DNA of 64,000 nt from Pleurodeles waltl (lineage: Eukaryota; Chordata; Amphibia; Caudata; Salamandridae), in NCBI RefSeq assembly GCF_031143425.1, contig NC_090445.1, positions 1,576,572,049-1,576,636,048 on the forward strand. Direction: 5' to 3'. The first letter of the stretch is position 1. Every line of letters begins with the position of its first letter. The notes beneath the pieces were generated by a model. It was not told where the DNA came from. It did no database searches and was given only the letters and a program-made list of their open reading frames with translations. Positions 12,299 through 22,252 of this stretch are shown here, piece after piece. A program made the position numbers and the translations under genes.

Positions 12299-13882
12299 AT
12301 GGCTCGTGTGACTGGGGAAAGGACCCTGTCTTCACCTCAGTGAAGTTGAAGCGTCTGGTGGATGGGGTCCTACCCCAGTACTGACTGCGGTATGGGCCTG
12401 TAGACCAACAGGTGAGTACACTGTGAGCGCGATGCATGGGGCATGAATGCAAGAAGTGCTGTGTGTGAAGGCCTCGTGTTGGGGGGGTGGGTTGGTGGAT
12501 GGGTCCTAGGCAGTGTGCAGCATATATGTTGGGCAATGTCTGTGCATAAGGGGAATGGGAAGGGATATGGATGGCCATGAGTGTAACAGGTAGGACGGTC
12601 TGACTAATACCTTTCCCTGTGTATATTTCCTCTGCAGGTCAGCGCCCATCAAAAGAAGGGTATATGGCGTGCCATCGCCAAGGATGTGCGGACTGGGGGT
12701 CTGCGGCAGGCGGGGCACCCACGGTGGGAGGACCTGAGACCCTGGGCACGGAAGATGGCAGAGGCCCAGCTGGGGTAGGCCTCCCAATGAGGAAGGGGTG
12801 CCTGTTGAACCCTGACCCCCCTGATGGCCTGCATACTGGTGGTGGCCTATCAGGAGCTGGATAGGCGCTTGGGGGCATCACAGCAGCCACAAGGGGGTGG
12901 GTACAATGCCCATCATTACAACTTACGCCTGGTGAGGTGGTATCCGGGTGGTGGATGTGTGTCTGTGGGTGCCCCTAGGCCAGGCCTGACATTGCAGAGT
13001 AGGTCCCATGTTGGGCAGGGTTCTGATGTGATATTCCTCCTACCTAGCTTGTAGGCATCCACTACTGGGCAGGGCTGTGTGGGTCCCAGGTATGCTGCAG
13101 TTGGTGGTATGTGTCCCTCCCGATGCCCTGGTGAGTAGCATTACTAATGATTGTGCATTGCCTAGTGCGTAGGGCTATTCCCCGTGTGTGAGGGTGCTGT
13201 GTACGCCAACGGTGGTGTTGGTGCAGCCATTGACCCAGTGTTTCCTTTTTTCTCTCCCCCTCCTTTTTGATTTGTCACCCTGTCCTTATGTGCATTAGCA
13301 TCATCTGGCGGAGGAGCAGTGGCACTGGCGACGGAGGGAGCTGCATCCCACAGGACCCCTGGGTCCTGACGCAGAGTCCACCAACAGTGAGGGCACCAAT
13401 GGGACGGAGGGCGAGGGGAGCACCATGGCGGAGACTGGAGGGGACACTTTGGACATGGATGCCTCCTCCGATGGAAGCTCCCTGGTGGTGGCGGACACTT
13501 CTGTGACCACCCCAGCTACAGGTAGAGCCGCCAACCCCCTTACCAGCACCGTCCTCCCAGCAGCCCCTCATCGAGGTGCCAGTGCCCGCTCACCCAGGAG
13601 GGTGGGCATCTCCTTCGCCCCAGGCACCTCAGGTCATGCCCCAGTGAGCCCTGCTGCCCTGAGTGAGGAGGCTATTGACCTCCTGTGAACCATCTCTGTT
13701 GACAGTCAACCATTCTGAATGCCATCCAGGGGCTGGCAGCCCAAATGCAACAGTCCAATGCATTTCTGGAGGGCATTCACACTGGCTTCGCGGCCCAACA
13801 GAGATCAATCCAGGCTCTGGCCTCCTCTCTGATGGCAGCCATTGCCCCTGTTTCCACCCCCCCTCCAACTTCCTCTTCCTAA
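12299..13882 (+). pseudogene. Second Myb/SANT-like Harbinger gene (NAIF1-like), decayed
   Basis: This gene is unrelated in detail to the first Myb-like gene but has the same kind of domain. Exon 1 (12299-12411) starts MARVTGER. After a 1-nt frameshift near 12332 it reads LKRLVDGVLPQY and ends at CAG|GTGAGT. Exon 2 begins after CTCTGCAG at 12638 and reads VSAHQKKGIWRAIAKDV, then RWEDLRPWARK, which is the tryptophan-spaced SANT core. It has stops near 12776 and 12788 and others, then ILVVAYQELDRRL. Downstream exon-like segments lie at about 13302-13690 (acidic, Ser/Thr-rich) and 13706-13882, where a frameshifted helix (ILNAIQGLAAQMQQ) suggests a C-terminal oligomerisation coil. It lies divergently from the transposase. 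The role of DNA binding for transposition is known for the family and inferred here. Confidence 0.68.
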
Positions 13883-14475
13883 TCCCATTTCCCTCAACCC
13901 CAACCTATCCCAAGCACACAGGCAGACGAGCATGCACACAGGACAACACACAAGAGTGGCACAGGCAAACACAACCACCACACTTCATCCCACATGCACT
14001 CACACAAACACCATCCAGATGCAGACATACCAACATCCACTGCCTCCACTGTGTCCCCCTCCTCCTCGTCCTACACCTCCTTCCCAGTTGCATCTACACT
14101 CACACCTGCATGCACTACATCCTCATCCACTACCATCATCACCACCATACCTAGCAGAACACACACCTCACCTGCAGACACCACCCCAACATCCATGCAC
14201 ACATCCCCTGTGTCCTATCCCACTGTGTCTGTGCCCTCCCTCCCAAGGTACACAAACACAGGCACTCAGACACCCAAAAGCAATCCACCTCACAACAGCA
14301 TCCAGCCAATGCACCTGCACCCAAACACAGCAGACAGACACCTCCTACAACAAGTCCCTCTTCCTCCACTCCCAAACCTTCTCCCTCTTCCTGCCTCAAT
14401 GACCATAAGAAGCTTTTTCTCTCCACTGTTGACCTCTTCCCTACCCCTCCCCCCCATCCTTCTCGTCTGGCCAGG
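13883..14475 (+). repeat. C/A-rich low-complexity stretch in Harbinger copy 1
   Basis: This stretch is rich in CACAC, CCACC and ACACAC words and almost G-free on the plus strand. Open frames here are Pro/Thr/His/Ser-rich and overlap in several frames, as expected from base composition. No domain was seen. Confidence 0.5.
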
Positions 14476-15204
14476 GTGTGTAAAACCCAGGCAAGCACCT
14501 CAGCCACCCATTCCACGGGCCCAGTAGTGTCCACAGCAACTCCTGGTGGTAAAGGATCCCGGGCACCAGGCAGACTCTCGGAAAGGGTGCCTGCCCCAAG
14601 TGCTGCCAGGAAGGGCAGGAAGCCACCCCCAGCTGCTGATAGGAAGGGAAAGGTGCCACCCATATCTGCTGTAAGGAAGGGAAAGGTGCCACCCCCAGCT
14701 ACTGTAAGGAAGGGCAAGGAGCAATCCCCAGCTGCTGCCAGGAAGGGCAAGGGGCCTGCACCAGCAGGCAGAAAGGACAAGGGGCCTGGTCCTGGGACTC
14801 AGTCTGAGCCCACACCACCAACCATGCTGGTGCAGCCGTCCGAGGCTGCAGGGGATGGGCTGGAGCCTCCCCCCACCACCAGCTCCACCAGCTCCACCAG
14901 CTCCACCAGCTCCACCAGCTCCACCAGCTCCACCAGCAGCACTGCCACCAGCACTACCACCAACAGCAGCAGCACAAGTAGGCAGCCGTCTGAGGCTGTA
15001 GGGGATGGACTGGAGCCTCCACCCACCACCAGCTCCACCAGAAGCAACGGCACCGCCACCAGCACCACTGCCAGCAGCAGCAGCACAAGTGGGCATCTGC
15101 CCGAGGCTGCAGGGAATGGGCTGGAGCCTCCCCCCACCACTACCAGCAGCAGCACTACCATTGCTACCACTGAACAGCTGTCACCACCAGCGGACAGTGT
15201 GTAG
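14476..15204 (+). CDS. Open frame with Lys-Gly-Lys and Ser-Thr repeats, uncertain
   Basis: This is a 242-codon open frame inside Harbinger copy 1. Residues about 30-110 contain at least six repeats around ARKGKxPPPA (R/K-K-G-K followed by Pro). Residues about 130-240 are (Ser-Ser-Thr)n tracts from an AGCTCCACC nonamer array at about 14879-14935, alternating with three copies of a PSEAxGDGLEPPPTT segment. It could be the basic, disordered C-terminal exon of the second Myb-like gene or an expanded non-coding minisatellite with period divisible by three. No start context or splice evidence settles this. I do not recognise a function. Confidence 0.3.
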   Translation: MCKTQASTSATHSTGPVVSTATPGGKGSRAPGRLSERVPAPSAARKGRKPPPAADRKGKVPPISAVRKGKVPPPATVRKGKEQSPAAARKGKGPAPAGRKDKGPGPGTQSEPTPPTMLVQPSEAAGDGLEPPPTTSSTSSTSSTSSTSSTSSTSSTATSTTTNSSSTSRQPSEAVGDGLEPPPTTSSTRSNGTATSTTASSSSTSGHLPEAAGNGLEPPPTTTSSSTTIATTEQLSPPADSV

Positions 15205-15261
15205 TCCTGCATCCATGGGCTGTTGTGCGGGCAGCACCTGCAAATCCTGTGAGTATGACAC

Positions 15262-15745
15262 CCAGCTGAGAGACTGTCACCTTGCACTCCCAATTATCAG
15301 CATCACAGGGCACGATGCCCCCTCCAGAACTAGTGGGTATGGCATCCTCTCACCCATCCTCCCCAGGATGAAAATCACAGGGCACGAAGCTCCCTCCAAA
15401 GCCAGTGGGCAAGTCACCCACTCACCCCATCCTCTCCAGGATGAAAATCACAGGGCACGAAGCCCTCTCCAGAGCCAGTGGGCAAGTCACCCACTTGAGA
15501 GACTGTGGCCTTGCACTCCCCAGGACAAAGAGCAATGGGCATGTTGCCCTCTCCAGAGAATGTGGGCAAGTCACCCACTTGAAAGACTGTGGCCTTGCAC
15601 TCCCCAGGACAAAGAGCAATGGGCATGTTGCCCCCTCCTGAGAATATGGGCAAGTCACCCACTTGAGAGACTGTGGCCTTGCACTCCCAGGACAAAGAGC
15701 AATGGGCATGTTGGCCCCTCCAGGACCAGTGGTGTTGTTCCATCT
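15262..15745 (+). repeat. Minisatellite with 84-bp units
   Basis: Three near-identical 84-bp units start at about 15492, 15576 and 15660. Each contains GAGACTGTGGCCTTGCACTC, then GACAAAGAGCAATGGGCATG, then GGGCAAGTCACCCACTTG. They are preceded by related shorter units with CCAGGATGAAAATCACAGGG. The array lies inside Harbinger copy 1. The period is a multiple of three, so the array stays open in several frames. Coding use is not shown. Confidence 0.85.
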
Positions 15746-16456
15746 TCCTGCTGAGGTGCCCCCCGTTCTCTGTCCCCCTGAGGTGCCTGCCTATTTTTGA
15801 ACTGATGCCCCTGCAGTGTTCTCTCCGTGTTGTTGCAGGAGACAAGTGGGACCTTGGACTTTGTAATGTGGCCCTGTGGCCCACGAACATTGAGGACTGG
15901 ACAGTGTCCCTTCATGTGTAAGTATGTATAAAGTTTTGGCTTTGGATGCATGTATTATTCCTACATTTATCTTATTACACTTACTTTGATCTATTGGTGT
16001 TGTCCTTGCATTTTTCCTGAGGGGTACGGGGTCAATATGTTGTGTTACTGCATCTGCTGGTGTGAATGGTGTATGGGGTGGGGGTGTTGCATGTTGCGTG
16101 TGTGTGAGTCACTTTCTTTTTCCTCCCCTCCTCCCCTGTGTTCTAGGTGGCTGTACTCACCGTGGTCATCTTCGCAGGTGTTGATGTTCGTGGTGGAGCA
16201 GAACATAGAAGATCATGAGGAAGACATGCAGCTCGGGCTCCATGGCGGTGTGGTTCTTCCCTGAGTCTTCACAGGTGAGTCGTTTCCCCTTCTGTACACT
16301 GTTTCTGACAGGCTTTTGATGTCATTGGTTTCGCCCCTGAAAAGGTGGCTGTTTCCTGTCTCATAATACGGTGGGCGGAACATTGACTTCCGCCTGGCTG
16401 TAGGCAGCTACTGCCATGGTGCCTGTTGTTTCCGCCCTAGTGGTCGGTGTGTTAAA
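15746..16456 (+). other. 3' flank of second Myb-like gene within Harbinger copy 1
   Basis: No conserved domain was found. Two intron/exon-like patterns are visible: TGTTGCAG at about 15838 and TTCACAG|GTGAGT near 16273. They may mark untranslated or terminal exons of the second Myb-like gene. The GTCGGTG at about 16444 is mirrored by CACCGAC at about 17320, on the far side of the nested LINE. Confidence 0.35.
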
Positions 16457-17305
16457 GTCAATCAATCAATCATTGCATTTGTAGATTGCGCTACTCACCC
16501 GTAAGGGTCTCAAGGCGCTTGAGGAGGGGGGGGGGCTGCTACTGCTCGAACAGCCATGTCTTGAGGAGTCTCCTGAAGGTCAGTAGGTCCTTGGTCTGCC
16601 GTAGGTGGATCGGGAGGGTGTTTCAGGTCTTGGCCACGAGGTAGGAGAAAGATCTGCCACAGGTTGTTGTCCTGTGGATGCCTGGGACAAGGACGAGGTC
16701 GGCAGGGCGGAGCTAACGGTTCGGGTGTAGAAGGTGAGACGATCATTGAGGTATGCTGGTCTGGCGTTGTAGAGTGCTTTGTGGGTGTGGATTAGGAGTT
16801 TGAATGTGATCCTTTTGTTGATGGGAAGCCAGTGTAGGTCTCTCAGGTGGGCTGTGATGTGGCTGTGGCGGGGGATGTTGAGGATGAGGCGTGCGGAGGC
16901 GTTCTTTATCCGTTGCAGTCTTTTCTGGAGAGCTGCCGTGGTTCCTACGTACAGAGCGTTGCCTTAGTCCAGTCTGCTGCTGACGAGGGCCTGGGTAACC
17001 ATCCTTCTGGTTTTGGTAGGGATCCACCTGTGGATTTTGCAGAGCATGCGGAGGGTGTTGAAGCAGGAGGATGAGGCGGCGTTGACTTGTTGGGTTATGG
17101 AGAGCAATGAGTCAAGGATGAAATCCAGGTTGCAGGCGTGGTTAGTGGGCGCTGGTGCGGCTCCCAGCGTGGGCGGCCACCAGGAGGCATCCCAAGCGGA
17201 AGGGGTGGGGCCGAGGATGAGGACCTCTGTCTTATCTGAGTTTAGTTTTAGTCGACTGTTCTTCATCCAGTTGAAGTGGCTGTCTGTCTGAGCTGTTTCC
17301 GCCAT
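16457..17305 (-). mobile_element. L2-like LINE, 5'-truncated, nested in Harbinger
   Basis: The minus strand reads the C-terminal part of an L2-like ORF2. It starts at WMKNSRLKLNSDKTEVLILG (conserved RT block after the YADD region). The helical region QVNAASSSCFNTLRMLCKI and LVSSRLD follow, then a stop and frameshifts into INKRITFKLLIHTHKALY. The 3' end reads GCGCCTTGAGACCC, ACGGGTGAGTAG and a short TGATTGATTGAT tail at 16457-16470. It lacks the endonuclease and RT catalytic core and cannot be active. It inserted into the Harbinger element close to its right TIR, so it is younger than that element. Confidence 0.85.
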
Positions 17306-17348
17306 TGTCATAATTTTATCACCGACCGCCAGGGTTGTAATGAGGGCC
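17306..17348 (+). repeat. Right TIR of Harbinger copy 1
   Basis: Read on the minus strand from 17348 it starts GGCCCTCATTACAACCCTGG followed by CGGTCGGTG, matching the left TIR at 8151. TAT follows at 17349-17351. Confidence 0.75.
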
Positions 17349-17351
17349 TAT

Positions 17352-18585
17352 ATTCTTCTAACTGAGTCATTGAAAGCACCAGCTTGACACCTTGCCCAAC
17401 AGAGAATGCTAATCAGTTGCTGTTACAGGTCAGATGCATTCTCAAATGTATGAAAAAGCCTTAAATTACGCAAGAATCAAAATATGCCTAATCATGTGAG
17501 TAATTTGTCTGATTTTTGTTCATTCATTTACCTTTCCTTTAGCACTTAATCTAGGCATATGGGCCCTACACTTTATATTCACAGAACTGTTTTTTATTCA
17601 TGTGATTGTATCTATTTTTAACCTTGCGAGTGAGATACTTTCTTTGGCCGGTAAATTCTGATCTATGAACAAAACCCACGTTCGTGCAGGTAGGACTGTA
17701 TTTATGAGTTGAGGTGAAATGTGACTGCAATCTGCTATCGGGAAATGCCTGTTAAATTCCAATAGATGTTGAATTTGCCCCTGAAGGCACCAATTCACCA
17801 CACAATTGCCCACATTTTTTAAACGTTTCTCAGAATATTTGGCATTTGCTACATTAAGTGGATACCCCATCTCCATCTGCCTTACTTGTAATCAGGCAGC
17901 AGAGAAAAGTGAGCAATTCTGAGTTAACAATTTAATAAACGCATACATTTCTTTGTAGCCCTGCTTTCCAATATCCATGACCATCAACAGATGGGTTAGA
18001 GCTGACCTGTATAGAAGGCTGACATCTTGCTTCATTGTGAGAATGCATATCAGCCTGTATGCAGCATGTCATAGACTCTCTATAGAGTACTCATTCCTTT
18101 ATACGGTCGAGACTGCGAGTGCATGCGCTAGCGCATGCATCTCACTTGGGCAACTTTTGTGTATAGTAAAGGGCTTGGAGCCTGCGTGTTGCTTACCATA
18201 TGGTGGCTTACATGGCACTCTTCTTTACAGCTGTGTAATTCGTCACTGCAGGCCAAGTATCATTTCCAATTCTCTAATCAGTGCCCGTCTGCTGCTTCCT
18301 GACATGATTGAGGTATTATTTTGTTCTCTTTAGCTTCTAGCGTCCTGCAAACAGAAGAGAAAAAACGTGCCCAGTAGGACAAACTAAATTGCAGAGTTTT
18401 ATTTTTAATAGCTGACTTTCCTTTATTTTGCCAGGTTGTCTTTTCTCACTTTGCACTCAAGTTTTTGTTTGTTTTTACTTGTGGCGCTATTGTCAAAATA
18501 TGACGCTTATCTTGCTCTAAATATTACAAAACAACATTGTTTGTGTTTTAAGTGTAGTTTCTGAAATAAAGCTTTAACACATAAT
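17352..18585. other. No recognised feature
   Basis: This is AT-rich sequence with short unrelated open frames. It separates the Harbinger element from the satellite. An AATAAA word near 18565 lies just before the satellite start and may be coincidental. Confidence 0.45.
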
Positions 18586-21335
18586 CATGCAGAACACCAC
18601 AATCAACCCCACTCCAATCGGCCCCATTACAATTCACCCCAAAGCACCCCACCTCACCGCACATCAATCCACCCCACTCCAATCCAAAGCACTCACCCCA
18701 ATCCAATCCTCTCTAATCCACCCCACTTCAGTCCTACCAAACCACCCCAATCAAATCTACCTCACTCCAATTCGCTCCACTCCAATCCAAAACAATCTGC
18801 ACCACTCCCATCTACCCCACTTCAAGCTGCCCCACTTAATCCAAAACAATCTGCCCCACTCTAACCTGCCCCAATCCAAAACAATTGGCCCCAATGCAAC
18901 CTGCTGCACTCCAATCCAGCACAATCTGCTCCACTCCAACCTACCTTACTGCAATCTAAAACAATATGTCCCACTCCTATCCAAAACAATCTGCCTCACT
19001 CCAATTTGTTGCACCCCATTCTAAAACAATATGCCACACTTCAGTCCAAAACAATATGCCCCACTCCCATCTACCCCACTTCAAGCTTCAAGCTGCCCCA
19101 CTTAATCCAAAACAATCTGCCCCACTCTAACCTGCCCCAATCCAAAACAATCCGCCCACTGCAACCTGCTGCACTCCAATCTAACACAATATGCTCCACT
19201 CCAACCTTCCCCACTGCAATCCAAAACAATCTGCCCCTCTCCAATCCAAAATAATTTGCCCCACTCCAACCTGCCTCACTCTAATCTGCTCCATTTGAAT
19301 CCAAAACAATCTGTCCCACTCAATACACCCACTCCAATCTGTCTCACTCCAGTCCAAACCATCTCATCCCAATCCACTCCATTCCATCCCAATTCATCCC
19401 ATTCCAATCCACTCCATTCCATCCCAATTCATCTCATTCCAATCCACTACAATCCACCGAAATACAACCCAGTGCACCCCACACCAATCTAATCCACTCC
19501 ACACCAATCAAATCTATGCCAATCTAGCCCAGTCATATATCCCTCACTGTAATCCAATCCATCCCATCCAGTCCACTCCGATTCACTTCACCCCATTCCA
19601 CTCAAATCCCAATCCAGTTTACCCCACTCAAATTGGATCCATCCACCTCCAATCCAACCCACCCCCTCCAATCCATGCCAACCAACTTCAATCCAACACA
19701 CCTATCTCCAATCCAACCCACCCTAGTCCAGTCAAACCCAATCCACCCACTGCAATCCAATCCACCAACACCACCCAAATCCACCCACTCCAATAAATCC
19801 ACTTCAATCCAGACCACTCCACTCCAGTGCACATTAATCTACCCTTCACCAGTCCGATCTACCCCACCCCAAACTACCTTAAATCCACCATGCTTCAATC
19901 CAACCGACCCTACTCCAGTCAAACCCAGCCTGTTCCAATCCAACCCAATCAACACACTCAATCCAATCCACCCACACCACACCACTTCAATCCATCCCAC
20001 TCCAATACAATCCACTTTAATACACCCCACTCCTCTCCAGTCTACAATAATACACCCTACTGAACTCCAATCTACCCCACTCCAATCCAGTCCACCCCTC
20101 TCCAATCAATCCACCCCACACCAATCCAATTCACCCCACTCCAATCCAGTCAAATCCAATCAAACCCACTCGAATCTAAAACACCCCAGTCCAGTCCAAT
20201 CCACCACAATCCACCCCACCCCACTCCAGTCCACCCTACCCCAGAATAATCTGCGCCACCACACCACACCCCAACCCAATCACCCACCCCATCCAAACCA
20301 CCACATTCCAATTCACCACACCCAATCCAATCCCCTCTCACCCTAACTCACCCCACTCAGTCCAATTCACCCCATTAATGCAGTCCACCTCACTCCAATC
20401 CACTCCACCTCAACCTGATCCACCCAATTCAATTCACACTGATCCAATCCACCCCAATCCAGTCCACCCCACTCCAGCCTACCCAACTCCAATCCACCCC
20501 ACTCCAATCCACCTCACCCCAATCCAACCCACCCCAAGCCCAATCCAATCCACTCCACCCAACCCCACTCTAATCCAACCCACCCCAAGCCCAATCCAAT
20601 CCACTCCACCCAACCCCACTCTAATCCAACCCGCCAGTCCCCCATCCCACCCCATTTCAATCCACTCCACTCATACCCACCCCACTCCACTCCATCCCAC
20701 TCTACTCCACTCTAACCCACTTTACAGCAATTCAATCAACCCCACCCCATCCCAGTTCAGTCTACTGCACTCAAACCGAATCCATCCAGCCTACACCACC
20801 CACTCCAGTCCACCCCAATCCAATCCAATCCAATCCAATTCACCCAATCCAATCCAGTGATTTCAATCCACCCCACTCCAATCCAATCCACCCCATACCA
20901 ATCCAGTCTAATCCACCCACTGCACTCCAATCAAATCCACTCCATCCAATCCATCCCACCCCAGCCCTATCACTCCAGTCGAAACCACCCACCCAATCCA
21001 ATCAAATCCACCCTATTCAAATCTACCCCAATCCAATCCGCCTCAGACCATTTCATTCCACCTCAGTCCATTTCAATCCACTCCACTCCATTTGGTCCGC
21101 CACACTCTACCCCAATCCAACCCACCCCACTCCACTCCAGTCCTATCCACTTGACTACCTCTAACCCACTCCACTCTATGACACTCTCTGTCACTAAACC
21201 ACTGAAAGTTACTCCCCTCTACTCAACTTTATGGCACTCTACTCCTCCTACTCCACTCTACGACACTCCAACAAATCCTCTCTATCACACAGTACTCCCC
21301 CACTCCACTCTGACACTCCATGCCACTAACCTTTA
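18586..21335 (+). repeat. G-poor CCAAT/CCACT satellite, about 2.75 kb
   Basis: The stretch is built from 5-mer words CCAAT, CCACT and CCACC, often combined as CACTCCAATC. There is almost no G on the plus strand until about 21000. Higher-order structure is visible. A block of about 150 bp starting at 18802 (ACTTCAAGCTGCCCC, then AAAACAATCTGCCCC) recurs from 19061. A perfect 51-bp direct duplication starts at 20521 and 20572. The array decays gradually after 20860. All the open frames here (Pro/Ser/Thr/His-rich plus frames, Gly/Val/Trp-rich minus frames) are composition artefacts. Confidence 0.95.
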
Positions 21336-21653
21336 GCCATTCTGAACAGCAGCCACATTGGTGTACAACATGGCAAAACACATTTCCAAAGCCAATGGAT
21401 CTTGTATAGGCGAAACCTAATGGCTTTGCCAATGCTTGTTATATTCTGTATTGCTTTTGTATTGCTGTAAAAAACCTGGTAACTTGGGCCTGGTAACCCT
21501 TTCATAAGTGCCCATTTGGCAATAACAAGCTACTCTCAGTAGCAGAGCTAACCATAACTGGCAATTTTCAGTGGCTTTTAGTTTTTGGTTTGTTAACATA
21601 ACTTCACTTCAACTCTATTTTAGTAAATATAAAGATATGCATAGTGTAACATG
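21336..21653. repeat. Unclassified dispersed repeat segment
   Basis: The segment ACCTAATGGCTTTGCCAATG near 21416, followed by CTTGTT, recurs with few changes near 45209. It therefore belongs to a dispersed repeat of unknown class. No ends or coding capacity could be defined. Confidence 0.4.
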
Positions 21654-22252
21654 CTAGGGGGGTCATTCAGACCCCGGCGGGCGGCGGGAGCCGCCCGCCT
21701 GGAGGGAACCGCCATATGGCCGCTCTGCGGTCGAAAGACCGCGGAGGCCATTCTGGCTTTCCCGCTGGGCTGGCGGGCCACCGCCAGAAGGCCGCCCGCC
21801 AGCCCAGCGGGAAACCCCTTCCCACGAGGAAGCCGGCTCTGAATGGAGCCGGCGGAGTGGGAAGGTGCGACGGGTGCAGTTGCACCCGTCGCGAATTCCA
21901 GTGTCTGCTGAGCAGACACTGGAATTCAAAGTGGGGCCCTCTTACGGGGGCCCCTGCAGTGCCCATGCCATTGGCATGGGCACTGCAGGGGCCCCCAGGA
22001 GCCCCACGACACCCCTCACCGCCATCCTGTTCCTGGCGGTCGGAACCGCCAGGAACAGGATGGCGGTGAGGGGGTCGGAATCCCCCATGGCGGCGCGGGA
22101 TTCCCAGGACAGCGGAAAACCGGCGGGAGACTGCCGGTTTTCCTGGTCTGACCGCGGCCAAACCGCCGCGGTCAGAATGCCCTGCGGGGCACCGCCAGCC
22201 TGTTGGCGGTGCTCCCGCATCTCCGGACCGCCGGGGTCGGAATGACCCCCTA
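21654..22252. mobile_element. Harbinger-type MITE made of serial hairpins, CTA TSD
   Basis: The ends are GGGG(GG)TCATTC(A/C)GACCCCGG, in inverted orientation at 21657 and 22249, flanked by CTA at 21654-21656 and 22250-22252. The 593-bp interior is GC-rich and consists of about a dozen adjacent hairpins. Perfect arms include 21758-21777 with 21795-21814 (20 bp), 21867-21878 with 21881-21892 (12 bp), 21893-21909 with 21911-21927 (17 bp), 21946-21970 with 21972-21996 (25 bp) and 22012-22040 with 22045-22073 (29 bp). It is non-coding. Frames across it are by-products of the symmetry. Confidence 0.9.

Larger units (their letters stand above)
8148..17351. mobile_element. Harbinger copy 1: 9.2 kb composite element with TSD
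   Basis: The left end begins GGCCCTGATTATGACATTGG at 8151. The reverse complement of the right end, finishing at 17348, begins GGCCCTCATTACAACCCTGG. The two ends agree at most positions and share the following CGGT. TAT lies immediately outside both ends (8148-8150 and 17349-17351), a 3-bp target duplication as expected for PIF/Harbinger. Inside are a Myb/SANT-like gene (+, 8689-10290), a DDE transposase (-, about 10710-11834), a second Myb/SANT-like pseudogene (+, 12299-13882), low-complexity and minisatellite DNA (13880-15745), and an L2-like LINE nested at 16457-17305. All genes are decayed. Alternatively this is two fused or nested Harbinger elements. The matching outer TSD favours a single outer unit. 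Confidence 0.72.

Noticed and set aside
14151..15293. Long minus-strand frames (Gly/Ala/Val/Leu-rich) opposite the KGK/SST repeats.
   Set aside because: They are shadows of the repetitive composition, with no domain and opposite to the gene-like strand.
15492..15745. CRISPR-like array of 84-bp repeats.
   Set aside because: Units are directly contiguous with no unique spacers, in animal DNA. It is a minisatellite.
18587..20860. Several long open frames rich in Pro, Ser, Thr and His.
   Set aside because: They are produced by the G-poor satellite, which rarely forms stops in any frame.
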